64,000 nt of DNA, taken from assembly GCF_030247195.1 (NCBI RefSeq), contig NC_080671.1:299060917-299124916 (forward strand), written 5' to 3'. The position numbers and the translations under genes were made by a program. The stretch comes from Topomyia yanbarensis. Lineage: Eukaryota; Arthropoda; Insecta; Diptera; Culicidae. The stretch's first letter is position 1. The number at the start of each line of letters is the position of its first letter. Under the pieces are notes generated by a model that searched no databases, was not told the origin of the DNA, and was given only the letters and a program-made list of their open reading frames with translations. Of this stretch, positions 10,376 through 21,775 are shown piece after piece.

Positions 10376-11812
10376 TATGTTACCAGTATGAGTGTAACAC
10401 ACTAACATACGAATGATGCCGCACTCGCATACGACTCCGGTTTTTTACTTGGTTCAGTTTGCGTTCGAAGCGAAATAGGCTGGCCATCGAATGAAATCAG
10501 TTTACTTTCATCATCAACGAGGAGGAGCTTCTAACAAAAACTGTTCATGATTTGCGGCTCGATGCATGTATTTAGCGGATAAAAAGATTTTCAAATTTAA
10601 TTCTTGGTTGATGGTTTGATAGCGCTGATAAGGGCTAATTAGTTTTCCAAAGAATATGTTCTCTTGGTAGGTTTATTACATCACAAAATAAAATAAATCG
10701 ATTTTTATAGGCCTACCTGAGGGTTTTATAATTTATATACCGAAAAATTAAAAACAAGAATATTTAAATATTTAATTGTGAAGACAGAAGCGACCAGACA
10801 TTGTTCAGCTTAGAATATCTCGTTGATCTCGAAAGAACAGACGGATCGTAAACAGTAAAACAATAATAATTTATATTATTTCCTTTATATTCAGCATGAT
10901 GACATCGAATTCAGTGTACGTACCCCACCTACAATAAATCTAACAATTCTTCAAATACACTGCCACCAGCTTAAATCGACGCACAACTGGCACTCTGATG
11001 CGAAACTTGATTTAATTACTGCGACCATGTGGCGTTCCAGGAACTACTTTGAACAACCAGTGTGAAATGCAACTATCTTCACTTGGATGCAACGATTAAT
11101 CGATCAACAAAACGTTCCGTTACATCATGAGCCAGAATAAAATGAGCCGAACAAAAAGTCACCCTCTGGGACCATATCCTGGATTCACTGGAATGTGATC
11201 AAATGGCCCCAAAATTAGTTTTAAGCGCTTCTCAAGCCCAGCAACGATTCTTGAATCGTCGCATGATAAAGTTAGCGATTTGCCACTCTCTGCAACCATG
11301 TTCACGAAACTGGTCCAATGGTCTCCCAAATAGTTTTCTTTCCAATAAAAATGTTTTGTTTTTAACAAGTTATGGATTCGTCGAACATACCAAATTTATA
11401 AAAATATACTAGCTTTAATGTAAGATATAGCTGACAAGTTTTTCATATCACACCGCATTTTATACTTTTGGAGCGACTTGTCTATTTCATTCAGAGGCGA
11501 AATTAACGCCGGATAACACATTGGCCACAGAAATGCTTGATATGATCTGTAGCTTTTTCAAAACTCAATATGATTGGATTAAAAATCGCCAGTTTATTAT
11601 TCGTATATTGTTATTATGCGAGCCAAATTTGATAGGTTACTTCTTGTATGAATCAAACGATTTTAATGGCGCATATAATAATATATTGAAGCGTTAGGGT
11701 GCGAAATTTTCATCCAAAAATAATGAGATTTGACAAAATTACAAAAGACCTTATCAAGTGTTTTTGGAGCAAAATTTTATTCTGCGTTTATTTCGCAACT
11801 GGCTATACATTG
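10376..11812. other. Gene-free stretch
   Basis: Contains a diverged copy (about 10735-10890) of the repeat found at 5965-6146. A minus-strand frame at 11159-11368 has some coding character (GDHWTSFVNMVAES) but no family I recognise. Nothing else is supported. Confidence 0.35.
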
Positions 11813-11915
11813 TTCCCATTTACATCGTTCGCCATTACATCGTTGGCCGTTACGTCATTTGCCATTACATCATTCGACATTATGTCGTTCGTCATCACAT
11901 CGTTCGCCATAACAT
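11813..11915. repeat. Degenerate short tandem repeat (TCGTTCGCCATTACA type)
   Basis: Six or seven imperfect copies of a ~15-16-bp word (TTCGCCATTACATCG and variants) occur head to tail. All three plus frames stay open through it, so the overlapping frames at 11699-12042 reflect the repeat and not genes. Confidence 0.7.
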
Positions 11916-12073
11916 CGAGTACAATGCATCATTCTTGAACACATCCTTTTCATTACATCATTTTGCTTACGTCGTTCCACATACCATGCAATCGTGTAAT
12001 ATCACACTACTCTATCTAAAGAGCGATGTGCAGCGATTTTGATGTGATATCACAAGATATTTTTTGCTGTGTT

Positions 12074-12144
12074 GTCACAACTTGTCGTACCCCCTACCCC
12101 CCCCCCCTCCCTCTAAAAGCGTTACGTAATTTATGAATGGTCCC
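12074..12144 (+). mobile_element. Tourist-like MITE, partial (the other half)
   Basis: From GTCACAACTTG to GGTCCC this matches the part of the 258-bp MITE that is missing at 1641-1838. The two pieces share GTCA/TGAC at their broken ends. It ends at TAA inside the 417-bp MITE that follows. Confidence 0.8.
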
Positions 12145-12522
12145 TAACGGTTTCGAAGGTAGTTTGGATATCTAAACCAGGTGCGCTACTGTCGTCACGT
12201 TTTGTTGTGGCTGAGTTCGACAGAATTGACAGCGGTTATTCCTCTACCCAGTCAAACTAGTCCGGAACCGATTCGGATTTCCAGCATGAATTCCCTGAAT
12301 TCCAGCTCAAATGCGTCAAACGATAGCGTTGGAATTGGTTGTTTTCTTTGAGCTAGATTCCATGCTGAATCCATCCAGGATTTCGAAACGGTTCCGGAAT
12401 CGATTTGACGGATAGTTGGGATAGGTTGGTGTGGCGGCGCTAGTGATTTTCGTATATTAATTCAAATGTTTACACACGTTTTTTAAATATTTTTGTTCGA
12501 TCATGGATGTCTGTTCTCTGTG
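12145..12522 (+). mobile_element. 417-bp MITE lacking its left end
   Basis: The copy starts at TAACGGTTTCG, the point where its partner fragment at 1839-1889 stops, and runs to GTTCTCTGTG. The right flank is ATTATAG (12523-12529). A 9-bp local duplication (near 12285-12300, TGAATTCC) is unique to this copy. Confidence 0.85.
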
Positions 12523-12529
12523 ATTATAG

Positions 12530-12671
12530 GCTTAGAGGAGAAAAACCAGGACAAATCAAACGTTTTCCTCGGTGTCCTAGGACATCAGGGCAATCAAGTG
12601 AAAACCAGGACTTGTCCTGGGAAAGCAGGACGTATGGTCACCCTAATAAAACATGGAATGAGTTGCTACAT
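12530..12671. other. Repeat-like spacer with CCAGGAC words
   Basis: Contains several CCAGGAC/GTCCTGG words ending in GTATGGTCACCCTAAT. This is typical of a transposon terminus, but the other end was not located. Confidence 0.35.
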
Positions 12672-12969
12672 CCCTCTAAGAACGGTTGGTTTCAAAATCG
12701 TTCAATGAAGGACGTTCGTTGGACCAATTTGGACAACGTCCAAATAACCGTTCAACGAACGTCCATCGTTGGACCCGTGTTGAAGATTTTGAAACAATTT
12801 TTTGGACGTGTCAGTGGGAACCCTCTAAGAACGGTTGGTTTCAAAATCGTCCAATGAAGGACATTCGTTGGACCAATTTTGACATCGTCCAAATAACCGT
12901 TCAACGAACGTCCATCGTTGGACCCGTGTTGAACGATTTTGAAACAATTTTTTGGACGTCTCAGTGGGA
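12672..12969. mobile_element. Tandem pair of a 148-bp MITE
   Basis: Two copies (12672-12819 and about 12821-12969) each start CCCTCTAAGAACGG and end GACGTSTCAGTGGGA. Each has internal inverted words around GTTGGACC/GGTCCAAC. A third copy of the same unit lies in reverse orientation inside another MITE at 32297-32444. Direct tandem insertion of whole MITEs is uncommon. Confidence 0.8.
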
Positions 12970-13459
12970 ATAAATTGGATTTTCGGGTGAAGACTTTACC
13001 CGTTTTCGTTTCTTTTTATTCAGTCTTATTCGAAATTCGCATTTTCGAGCGAATTTGGCTCGATCGAATGAGACTCCCGTTTGATTTTGCTGTCGTTATT
13101 GAGAATGCGAATCACATTCGTTCAGGAAAACGGTCCGTCTTAATGCAGAATAAGCCTGAACATTTGGCATATGGCACTTCTGGATGGTTCCAGATATGCG
13201 GGAAAAAATGAATTTTTCGCTAGGCTGAATTATCTTTGAATATTGTTCAATTTCATATAGTTTTATCGTGTGGATTATTAGTGGTTAATGAGGGACACTA
13301 AAAACAATTTTTCAACGGCATTTATGGGAAATAGTAATCTTGAGTTATACATCTAAGATATACTGATATGGCGAAGATAGTGATATTTGTTCATATGCTT
13401 ACACAAATAATACGAAGTTACGTTTGATGAGAAAATTATCAGTTTCCTTTATAAAACTA
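12970..13459. other. Gene-free spacer downstream of the prune-like gene
   Basis: No coding frame is supported. It should include the 3' untranslated region of the gene at 13460-14747, but no clear AATAAA signal was found close to the stop codon. Confidence 0.4.
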
Positions 13460-14747
13460 TTACATGTTATCCAGAACACTGCAAATTAATGGCAAAATTT
13501 GTTTCCTGGAGATACCTACATTGCGGAGATTGTAAAAAGTGCCATCTAGTAAATCAAGGTCCATGTTCTCTAAACAGAAATTATTATTTGAAGACAATTC
13601 ATTCAAGATCTTAAAATAAAATGACGTAATTAGTTAAATTGAGTAATTGCAAATATATAATGACTCAAACCTTTTGAAACAAATCCAATGCATTAACATT
13701 GATTATGCCCAAATCTCTTCTGACGTCTACGTTATTCGAGTTTATCTGTATACCCATGAGGACAACTGCATTTGAACCGGTTATCTGCGCGAAATGTTGC
13801 ACATTAAATTCTGTATCTTTTAGTTTAACGAAATCTTGTACAAGAATTGGTAATCCTGGAATGGCTACGGTATATCCATTTCGGGAAACAATTTTTAAGT
13901 CTTTTGAAAGAATTTGCAGTGTATCTAAATGAGAAATATCGCATCTCTTACAAACAAGAGTGTCAAATAGAACGCGACGTCTCCTGGCAATGTCACTCAT
14001 GTTGAGATGATGTTCAATAAATTCTGCCATTTGCTTGTCCAATTGCCGAGCTTTGTCTGCTTTCTTACAAAAGTTTACCGTGTCTAAGATTATTGCGCCT
14101 ATTATTGAAAATTAAATAAAGTTGCTTTAGATATTATTTTTCGTATATGAGTACCTACCGTAAAGCAAGTTTAAAAGAGGCAAATAATCAGTTTTGTTTT
14201 CATCCAAAGCTTTCGATTCCTGGAACATTCTTGTGACGAGCGTGGCGCATGACCCAACTAATTCTATGTACTTGAATACATTGTCATTCAACAATGAACA
14301 ATAATCAAATGGCCGATGATCGATCACTCCAATAACATTCAGACGATATTTGGACTGATGATGATCCACCAGAACGTATTTTGTTCTAGGAGAAACTACC
14401 TCTGGGAGATCGATTTCATCATTACACACCAGGTCGTGTAAGTCGATTCGGTTTTCTTGCAGAAAGTATATAACTTCCGTTCTTAGTGGGAGATCACATC
14501 TGGCCACATTCAGGACTGGTATGATATGACAGCATTCGAAAGATTTGGTGAAACTAGGAAATTTCGACAGGTGGAACGCAACAGAAATGCTGCAAACTGC
14601 AGAATCCAGATCACAGCTTTCGTTCCCGATAACGACTATTTTAGGCACCTGTACCCAAACAAAACTTTAGATTTTGCGATACGAAGTCAATATGAATATT
14701 ACCTTATTATTTAAAACAGAACGGCAGGTTTTCAAAAACTGATTCAT
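13460..14747 (-). CDS. prune: Prune-type DHH family phosphoesterase (exopolyphosphatase/PDE-like), 4 exons
   Basis: Four coding exons join to 370 codons: 14703-14747 (15 codons, MNQFLKTCRSVLNNK), 14159-14648, 13671-14098 and 13460-13609. The GT-AG introns are 54, 60 and 61 nt. The nucleotide-binding GNESCDLDS block is at residues 23-31, DHH at 110-112, IDHR at 124-127 and ELVGSCATLVT at 144-154. These are the order and wording of the DHH domain in prune/PRUNE1 proteins. The C-terminal half (with LVQDFVKLKDTEF and LLDGTFYNLRN) fits the DHHA2 domain. Known prune proteins are cytosolic metal-dependent phosphoesterases acting on short polyphosphates and cyclic nucleotides. Drosophila prune is about 400 residues. 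The start was chosen because the short first exon supplies an ATG and splices in phase, whereas exon 2 alone begins at GTG. No internal stops are present, so the gene looks intact. The ends of transcription are not visible. Confidence 0.93.
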
Positions 14748-16448
14748 TTTAATATTTTCATTGTCCTGGATAACGAAGGCAGAGATGCCAGGTACTTTTT
14801 TCAAATGTCTGCAATAATAATTTTAAAAGTCTGGGAAGAACAAAAAATGTCAGGAAAGCTAGTGTAACCAAAAGCCTTTATATTCAAAAATCTGCAAATA
14901 TCTGCAACAAAACATAAAAATCTGCAAATATCTGCAACCAAACTAGAAACTCTGCAAATATCTGCGTCATCCAAAAAATCTGAAGCTTAAATTAAAAGTC
15001 TACGAATTTGCAGACTTGTCTGCAAATCTGGCATCTCTGAACGAAGGTTAATCCCTCTAGATCTACACCGAGCAAAATTTACATTGAATTTCCATAAAAA
15101 CGTCTTATGACTTTCAGACATAAGGATTTTAAATGGATTTTATAAATCTGTCTTATGATTTGGAAGGGAAATTTTCCAAATCCATCTCTTATTATTTTCA
15201 TAAGACAGTCTTATGAAATTTATGAAAATGTCCGAATGAACGCCATAGGTGCCCATTTATGAAAATTTCTGACATTTATAAGTAGAAAACATAGTAGAAA
15301 TAACGATTTCCGTAGAACAGTCTTATGAAATTCATTACAATGTTCGAATGAATGCCATGTTTGTTATTTATGTATATTATTGTGCATTTATATAAAAAAA
15401 AACATGGCTGACATTTCTCGAGCATTTTTAGTAGACAAAAAAACAAAAGTAAAAATCAACCTTGAGAGGATATTAGGTTTTACACCAACCAACATAACCC
15501 CACAAAATGAGCTGGATGAACTTCGTTTAACAATTCTCGGTGGTTTGTTTACATGGAAGTTATGTGAGTTTGAATGTAATAGATGTGCACCCGTTGCACT
15601 CCAACTCACGCAACTGACAAAGTAAACAAATCACTGAGAATTGTCAAACATGAACGTCATTCCTCATGAGTTCATTCGTGTGGTCATCTTGTAGAACTCA
15701 ATTCGGGACAAATTAACCGCCAAGTATAGATCCCTTCAGAAGATTGAAGAGAAAACTCTCATTAAATATTAAAATTTGCACATTATGAGCAACGCTTCGT
15801 CAATATTTCTTGGGAAACTGGGCTTAGACAACTGGGAAACTGGACTGAATGATAATGATTGTTACTTCTCAAATGATTTTGATAATTATAAAATACGCGT
15901 CAGACACTAATTATATGCACAACTTATTTCATTTCAAATAATCGGATATCTTCTGTAAAAATCATAACCATGTATACAGATTTAATGCTCACAGTAATTT
16001 ATTCAATAACATAAAAACAATTTAAAATTGTTGCAATTTGACTGAAAATCTCACTTCTTTTGTTTCAAACAGCGGTAATCAAAAAGTGCTGAAACTATTA
16101 ACTCCTGGTTGGCCGTCCAGGCTGTAGGGAATGAGACGAAGAGAGAGAAATATTAAAATAAAATTGATTTTGAACGAGGAGGTTCGACTACTGGTTCGTC
16201 CGGACACGACACAGGCCAGTACTGAATTCATAAGAAACAATTATGAACTTTTCACAAAAGTGACGTTTATGAAAAACAAAATACAATTTTATAGAATCAA
16301 TAATAGATCTCATATGGGTTTCATGAGAAAAACTTATGAAATTCTTAAAGGCATATATTGGAGCGAAGTCATAGGACTGTTTTATGAAATTCATTATTTG
16401 TACGTCTATGGAGTGCATGAATAAAGATCAATGAATTCATAAGCCTGC
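14748..16448. other. Gene-free stretch of AT-rich repeats
   Basis: From about 14840 to 15030 the word AATCTGCAAATATCTGCAAC recurs several times, and related words reappear near 27660-27870. From 15085 to 16445 CTTATGA/TCATAAG words are frequent in both orientations (TCTTATGAAATTCAT near 15320, ATTCATAAG near 16435), suggesting an AT-rich inverted-repeat transposon of about 1.35 kb into which the MITE at 16456 inserted. The promoter of the prune-like gene would lie in the first few hundred bases. No conserved motif could be identified there. Confidence 0.4.
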
Positions 16449-16455
16449 CTATGAC

Positions 16456-16871
16456 CACAGAGAACAGACATCCATGATCGAACAAAAATATTTAAAAAAC
16501 GTGTGTAAACATTTGAATTAATATACTAAAAACACTAGCGCCGCCACACCAACCTATCCCAACTATCCGTCAAATCGATTCCGGAACCGGTTCGAAATCC
16601 TGGATGGATTCAGCATGGAATCTAGCTCAAAGAAAACAATCGATTCTGACTCTATCGGTTGATGCATTTGAGCTGGAATTCATGCTGGAAGTCCGAATCG
16701 GTTCCGGACTAGTTTGACTGGGTAGAGGAATAACCGCTGTCAATTCTGTCGCACTCAGCCACAAAAAACATGACGACAGTAGCGCACCTGGTTTAGATAT
16801 CCAAACTACCTTCGAAACCGTTAGAGATTTTACACAAGTTGAATGCTGAAGATGGATGTCTGTTCTCTGTG
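16456..16871 (-). mobile_element. 417-bp MITE with intact 7-bp target duplication
   Basis: Full-length copy flanked by CTATGAC on both sides (16449-16455 and 16872-16878). Confidence 0.93.
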
Positions 16872-16878
16872 CTATGAC

Positions 16879-17397
16879 ATTCTAAAGTGTTCAATGACAT
16901 CGTCAGAAGGTTGGTTCATATGCCGAGACTTATGAAATTCTCAGATGCTTTTTGCTCAGTGTATAAGAGCCTGTTAGCAGGGGTGCCAACCTTCCAGATT
17001 TATCTGGATTCTTCCAGATTTTTAAGCGTCGTCTGTTGGAATCGAATTGTACGGACCAACCACTGCTTTCACAAAAATCCGTTATTTTCAGTAATTGTAC
17101 ATTCTACAGAATTAGTCACAACTATTTCCAATCAGCGCAAAAATCGAAGGTTTTTATTCAGTACAAAAGCAGATTTTCACGCTTAAAAAAACAGGCAATA
17201 TTCTGGCTTAAAATTTTGAAACGGAACACCTATATCGAAACGTTAGTTTTTTGTAAATTGAATCATTACACTAAACTGTCTACAAATCACAAATAACTTT
17301 TGATTTTGTGCCATTCTACGTGAAAGCGACGGTATTGTTCACAAGTGGCTCACTTACCATCCAACGCTCTTGACAAGCCACTTTCTGATGCTTGTAA
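16879..17397. other. Gene-free spacer
   Basis: The open frames at 16887-17186 and 17036-17296 have no recognisable motif. The spacer carries CCAGATTTATCTGG-type short palindromes near 17000. Confidence 0.35.
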
Positions 17398-17814
17398 CAC
17401 AGAGAACAGACGTCCATCTTCAGCATTCAACTTGTGTAAAATCTCTAACGGTTTCGAAGGTAGTTTGGATATCTAAACCAGGTGCGCTACTGTCGTCATG
17501 TTTTTTTGTGGCTGAGTGCGACAGAATTGACAGCGGTTATTCCTCTACCCAGTCAAACTAGTCCGGAATCGATTCGGACTTCCAGCATGAATTCCAGCTC
17601 AAATGCGTCAACCGATAGAGTCAGAATCGATTGTTTTCTTTGAGCTAGATTCCATGCTGAATCCATCCAGGATTTCGAACCGGTTCCGGAATCGATTTGA
17701 CGGATAGTTAGGATAGGTTGGTGTGGCGGCGCTAGTGTTTTTAGTATATTAATTCAAATGTTTACACACGTTTTTTAAATATTTTTGTTCGATCATGGAT
17801 GTCTGTTCTCTGTG
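17398..17814 (+). mobile_element. 417-bp MITE, full length
   Basis: Nearly identical to the copy at 768-1184, including the TTTTTAGTATATT variant near the right end. Flanking heptamers do not match. Confidence 0.9.
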
Positions 17815-18643
17815 TTTTAACGCTATCTTGATGACGTTTTTCTTGTTGCCAATTATTAAAACATGTTTTAACTCTGTAGTGTGAACATAGTATAAGCTCG
17901 TCTTTTTTGTGTTGCCCTCAATATGTGTTCTTCGTAGCTCCACTCCTCCATTGGTCGACCACATATTTTTAATAAAGAACAAAATTGAAATTGTGTTTCC
18001 AATACGGAGATTATCGAACACTCAGGGTAAAGAGAGTAATGTAGGGGAATTGTGGGAAAAACCGACACTGTGGGTAAAACCGACACCCCACAACTTTTCC
18101 TAGAAATTAAATTTTTATTCATTTCATAATGATACATTATTATTAGTACGTTTATGTAGAGCATTTGAAGAAAAATTGGATTTACGTTAGTTTGCCGAAT
18201 GTCATAAAAATAAACAAAACATACGACAGCAGCGTTCATACTCGTCTGGATGTAAAATTTCGAACAAAAGCTTTTCAAATCACCCCATTTTTCAGTACCT
18301 ATTATTGTCGGTGCATTGAAGACGAGTTTGAGAAATTCAATATTTTTAATTGCTTTTATAAAAAAATGTGCGCTGTTGGGGTAAAACCGACACCCTTTGG
18401 TTAGGGTAAACCGACACACTGTTAAGATGGTTGTGTTTACTTGCGATTCATTACAAAAGGCTGGGGATCTTAGTGACACTTCAATTACACTATTAGCATA
18501 CTATAGTAATAGCTGAAATACAAAGAAATACTTTTATTGTGTTTATTTCTTATAAGTTTCTTTAAAAATCAAAAATTGGAATTTTTCCTTATCTAATTCT
18601 ATCGAAGCTTTTGCTATTTCTGCAAAAAGCTCATCAAACCGAA
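17815..18643. other. Gene-free stretch with GTAAAACCGACAC repeats
   Basis: Between 18045 and 18420 the word TAAAACCGACACC recurs four times as direct repeats, twice at each end of a ~380-bp block. This may be a dispersed repeat. The 203-residue minus-strand frame at 17868-18479 crosses the block and has no protein-family character. Confidence 0.4.
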
Positions 18644-18650
18644 TTTCTAG

Positions 18651-19069
18651 CACAGAGAACAGACGTCCATCTTCAGCATTAGACTTGTGTAAAATCTCCA
18701 ACGGTTTCGAAGGTAGTTTGGATATCTAAACCAGGTGCGCTACTGTCGTCATGTTTTTTTTTGTGGCTGAGTTCGACAGAATTGACAGCGGTTATTCATC
18801 TACCCAGTCAAACTAGTCCGGAACCGATTCGGACTTCCAGCATAATTTCCATCTCAAATGCGTCAACCGATAGAGTCGGAATCGGTTGTTTTCTTTGAGC
18901 TAGATTCCACGCTGAATCCATCCAGGATTTCGAACCGGTTCCGGAATCGATTTGACGGATAGTTGGGATAGATTGGTGTGACGGCGCTAGTGTTTATCGT
19001 ATATTAATTCAAATGTTTACACACGTTTTTGAAATATTTTTGTTCGATCATGGATGTCTGTTCTCTGTG
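18651..19069 (+). mobile_element. 417-bp MITE with intact 7-bp target duplication
   Basis: Flanked by TTTCTAG on both sides (18644-18650 and 19070-19076). It carries the GCATTAGACTTGTG variant shared with 19131-19547, 20826-21229 and 27314-32670, which marks a subfamily. Confidence 0.93.
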
Positions 19070-19130
19070 TTTCTAGTATTCTCTTGGTTTGTCATAGACA
19101 AACTTTATCACAATGAGACAATGATATTAT

Positions 19131-19547
19131 CACAGAGAACAGACATCCATGATCGAACAAAAATATTTCAAAAACGTGTGTAAACATTTGAATTAATATA
19201 CGATAAACACTAGCGCCGTCACACCAATCTATCCCAACTATCCGTCAAATCGATTCCGGAACCGGTTCGAAATCCTGGATGGATTCAGCGTGGAATCTAG
19301 CTCAAAGAAAACAACCGATTCCGACTCTATCGGTTGACACATTTGAGCTGGAAATTATGCTGGAAGTCCGAATCGGTTCCGGACTAGTTTGACTGGGTAG
19401 ATGAATAACCGCTGTCAATTCTGTCGAGCTCAGCCACAAAAAAACATGACGACAGTAGCGCACCTGGTTTAGATATCCAAACTACCTGCGAAACCGTTAG
19501 AGATTTTACACAAGTCTAATGCTGAAGATGGACGTCTGTTCTCTGTG
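19131..19547 (-). mobile_element. 417-bp MITE with intact 7-bp target duplication
   Basis: Flanked by ATATTAT on both sides (19124-19130 and 19548-19554). It lies 61 bp from, and opposite to, the closely related copy at 18651-19069. Confidence 0.93.
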
Positions 19548-19554
19548 ATATTAT

Positions 19555-19899
19555 GTATACCCCAATAGATCGTTGATAATCAGAGTCCGAAAAATCAAAT
19601 CTGAAAAAGATAGTTTTACTAAGAAGTGTGTGTGTCACTTATAAGCGAATGAATCCAATTAGCAGAACGTAGAACGCTTGCAAATCTTCTCTTACGAAAT
19701 AAAATGACGCTGGAGGTTGCAATGATGTGCACAAGGATTATTTGGAAATACTCATATCAATAAATAATCCTATAGCATAAAATACTCTTATTTATAGTAC
19801 TACGCTCTCAAACTTTCTTCCCCTCACTACACGATGAAGCAATAAAAAGCACATATTTTGCATCATACATACTCACACTTTATTAATCACGCACATATC
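19555..19899. other. Gene-free spacer
   Basis: Nothing recognised. Confidence 0.35.
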
Positions 19900-20150
19900 T
19901 AATCTATATATATAAAAGTCAATGTTTGTATGTATATGATTTATGGAGTCCCAAACGGCTTAACCGATTGCCGTAAAAATCTATACATGGTAGGCATTTG
20001 TTATGGAGCGTTTTAGATTTCGATGTACGTGTATCGATATTTCGGTATTTCCATTAAAAATAACAAAATAACTGCTTTTAATACAACCTATCAGAAGATA
20101 GTCAAAATTGTAGCATTTGTATAACCAGTCTAAAGTGTATTCTACTTCAC
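19900..20150 (+). mobile_element. Helitron-like 5' end (fragment)
   Basis: The sequence begins with TCTATATATATAAAAGTCAA, followed by TTGTATGTATATGATTTATGGAGTCCCAAACGG. That start (TC followed by TATATATAAAA) is characteristic of the 5' end of many insect Helitrons. No rolling-circle replicase or 3' hairpin with CTRR was found, so only a fragment is called. The identification rests on recall of the typical terminus. Confidence 0.5.
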
Positions 20151-20520
20151 TCCGGTTATGTCTTTGACATTACCCACCCATTTTTCGATCAAATATATTA
20201 TTAAAACAGCTAGACTGGCAGCCATGCTAACCTACCAGCTACTAAAAGTAAGAAGAAGTTTGTTTTTGACACTTTTCAATGTCAGTAATCTGTCAGGTCA
20301 AAGGATTCTTTTGATTCATCACACTTTCATACTGTGCAGTTCGATTTGGTGGGAACTGTGCAGTAACAACAAACAAGTTTGGTGAGGCTTGCAGTGTTGC
20401 CTGTGACCTGTAGCCTGGTTGCTAGTTGATTTGTTCTCACTGAATTAAGATGGCGTCTCTTTGTTATTCTAGTCTCTTTAAGGATACCGTTAGAAGTAAA
20501 TATTTTAACCTGGGGTGACA

Positions 20521-21622
20521 TTTAATGGGCTGGATGTTGTTGGCTCGAATCAAAACTTGTCGAAAGTAAACAAAGTTCATTTCATATCGTCAACCTGGCG
20601 CCCAGGTGGTGAAATCAACGGAGTGCTGGAGCGTTGCCAAAAAATCCCCGACTACATACGGGGAACGTGCCATTTGAGCCAATATATTCTGATACCTGAT
20701 AGCTGCCAAAAAAATTTTATTTCCAGATTAAATTTTACTAAACTTCCCAGTTTAACTCAACCGAAATGCTGGCTGGTTCTAATTCGTATTCCGGCTCCTA
20801 TGACACAACCGATTCAAGTTAGAATCACAGAGAACAGACATCCATGATCGAACAAAAATATTTCAAAAACGTGTGTAAACATTTGAATTAATATACGATA
20901 AACACTAGCGCCGTCACACCAATCTATCCCAACTATCCGTCAAATCGATTCCGGAACCGGTTCGAAATCCTGGATGGATTCAGCGTGGAAAACAAGCGAT
21001 TCCGACTCTATCGGTTGACGCATTTGAGCTGGAAATTATGCTGGAAGTCCGAAACGGTTTCGGACTAGTTTGACTGGGTAGATGAATAACCGCTGTCAAT
21101 TCTGTCGAACTCAGCCACAAAAAAAACGTGACGACAGTAGCGCACCTGGTTTAGATATCCAAACTACCTTCGAAACCGTTAGAGATTTTACACAAGTCTA
21201 ATGCTGAAGATGGACGTCTGTTCCCTGTGTCAGAATGTTCAAGGGGTACCATTTCGATGCGGCCTAGCCGAATAACCGAGGCCTAGGAACCGAAGCGGCG
21301 CAAAGCCGCTGAGGATCCGCCGGGCGAGGTGGCCACCGACCCGCCGTCGGAAACAAGCGAACCTGTGACCCACTCGTTTGCCCGGCTTACTCAAACATAG
21401 GGGCTATCCCTAGTTTAAGTCCGACTGAGCGGTAGCGAAGTCGGACAGCGCGCGCAAAAGCGATGTGGCGCAGCCACATTGGGTGCTGGACACAAAATAA
21501 AATTGGCAACACTAGTAAAATGTAAACACAAATGAACACTCCGGATGAACCTATCGTCAATTGACATTTCGACGAGTTTTGATTCGAGCCAATAATATGG
21601 GCCCCTTTTAATGTATGAATAA
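20521..21622. mobile_element. Candidate inverted-repeat element (~1.1 kb) with a nested MITE
   Basis: TTAATGGGCTGG...TTGGCTCGAATCAAAAC near 20521-20560 is matched in inverse by GTTTTGATTCGAGCCAA...GGGCCCCTTTTAA near 21575-21620. The interior holds a half-copy of the palindromic CCCAGT MITE (about 20740-20825), the 417-bp MITE at 20826-21229 and a GC-rich block with small hairpins at 21237-21490 (for example GAAGCGGCGCAAAGCCGC). No protein is encoded. Confidence 0.5.
20826..21229 (-). mobile_element. 417-bp MITE, slightly shortened (404 bp)
   Basis: Flanks TTAGAAT and TCAGAAT agree in six of seven bases. The copy lacks about 13 bp around 20988 (the TCTAGCTCAAAG segment) and ends GTTCCCTGTG instead of GTTCTCTGTG. 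Confidence 0.88.
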
Positions 21623-21708
21623 AAAAGTCGATTCTTCTTCTTCTTCTTTCTGGTCTGTGTGCTGAGTTTGTTTATCTCATCACACAGTAATTTTATGGCA
21701 CAGCTGTA

Positions 21709-21771
21709 AAAAAGTCGATTCGAAATGGTTCAATAATGTCACATTATTGAACCATTTCGAATCGACTTTTT
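21709..21771. repeat. Perfect 31-bp palindrome with a 1-nt centre
   Basis: The arms 21709-21739 and 21741-21771 are exact inverse complements around C21740, beginning AAAAAGTCGATTCG. The same AAAAAAGTCGATTC word is also present near 21625. Confidence 0.85.
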
Positions 21772-21775
21772 CATA

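Noticed and set aside
17868..18479. 203-residue minus-strand frame
   Set aside because: It overlaps the CCGACAC repeat block and the frame of the adjacent MITE. No domain or codon pattern supports it.
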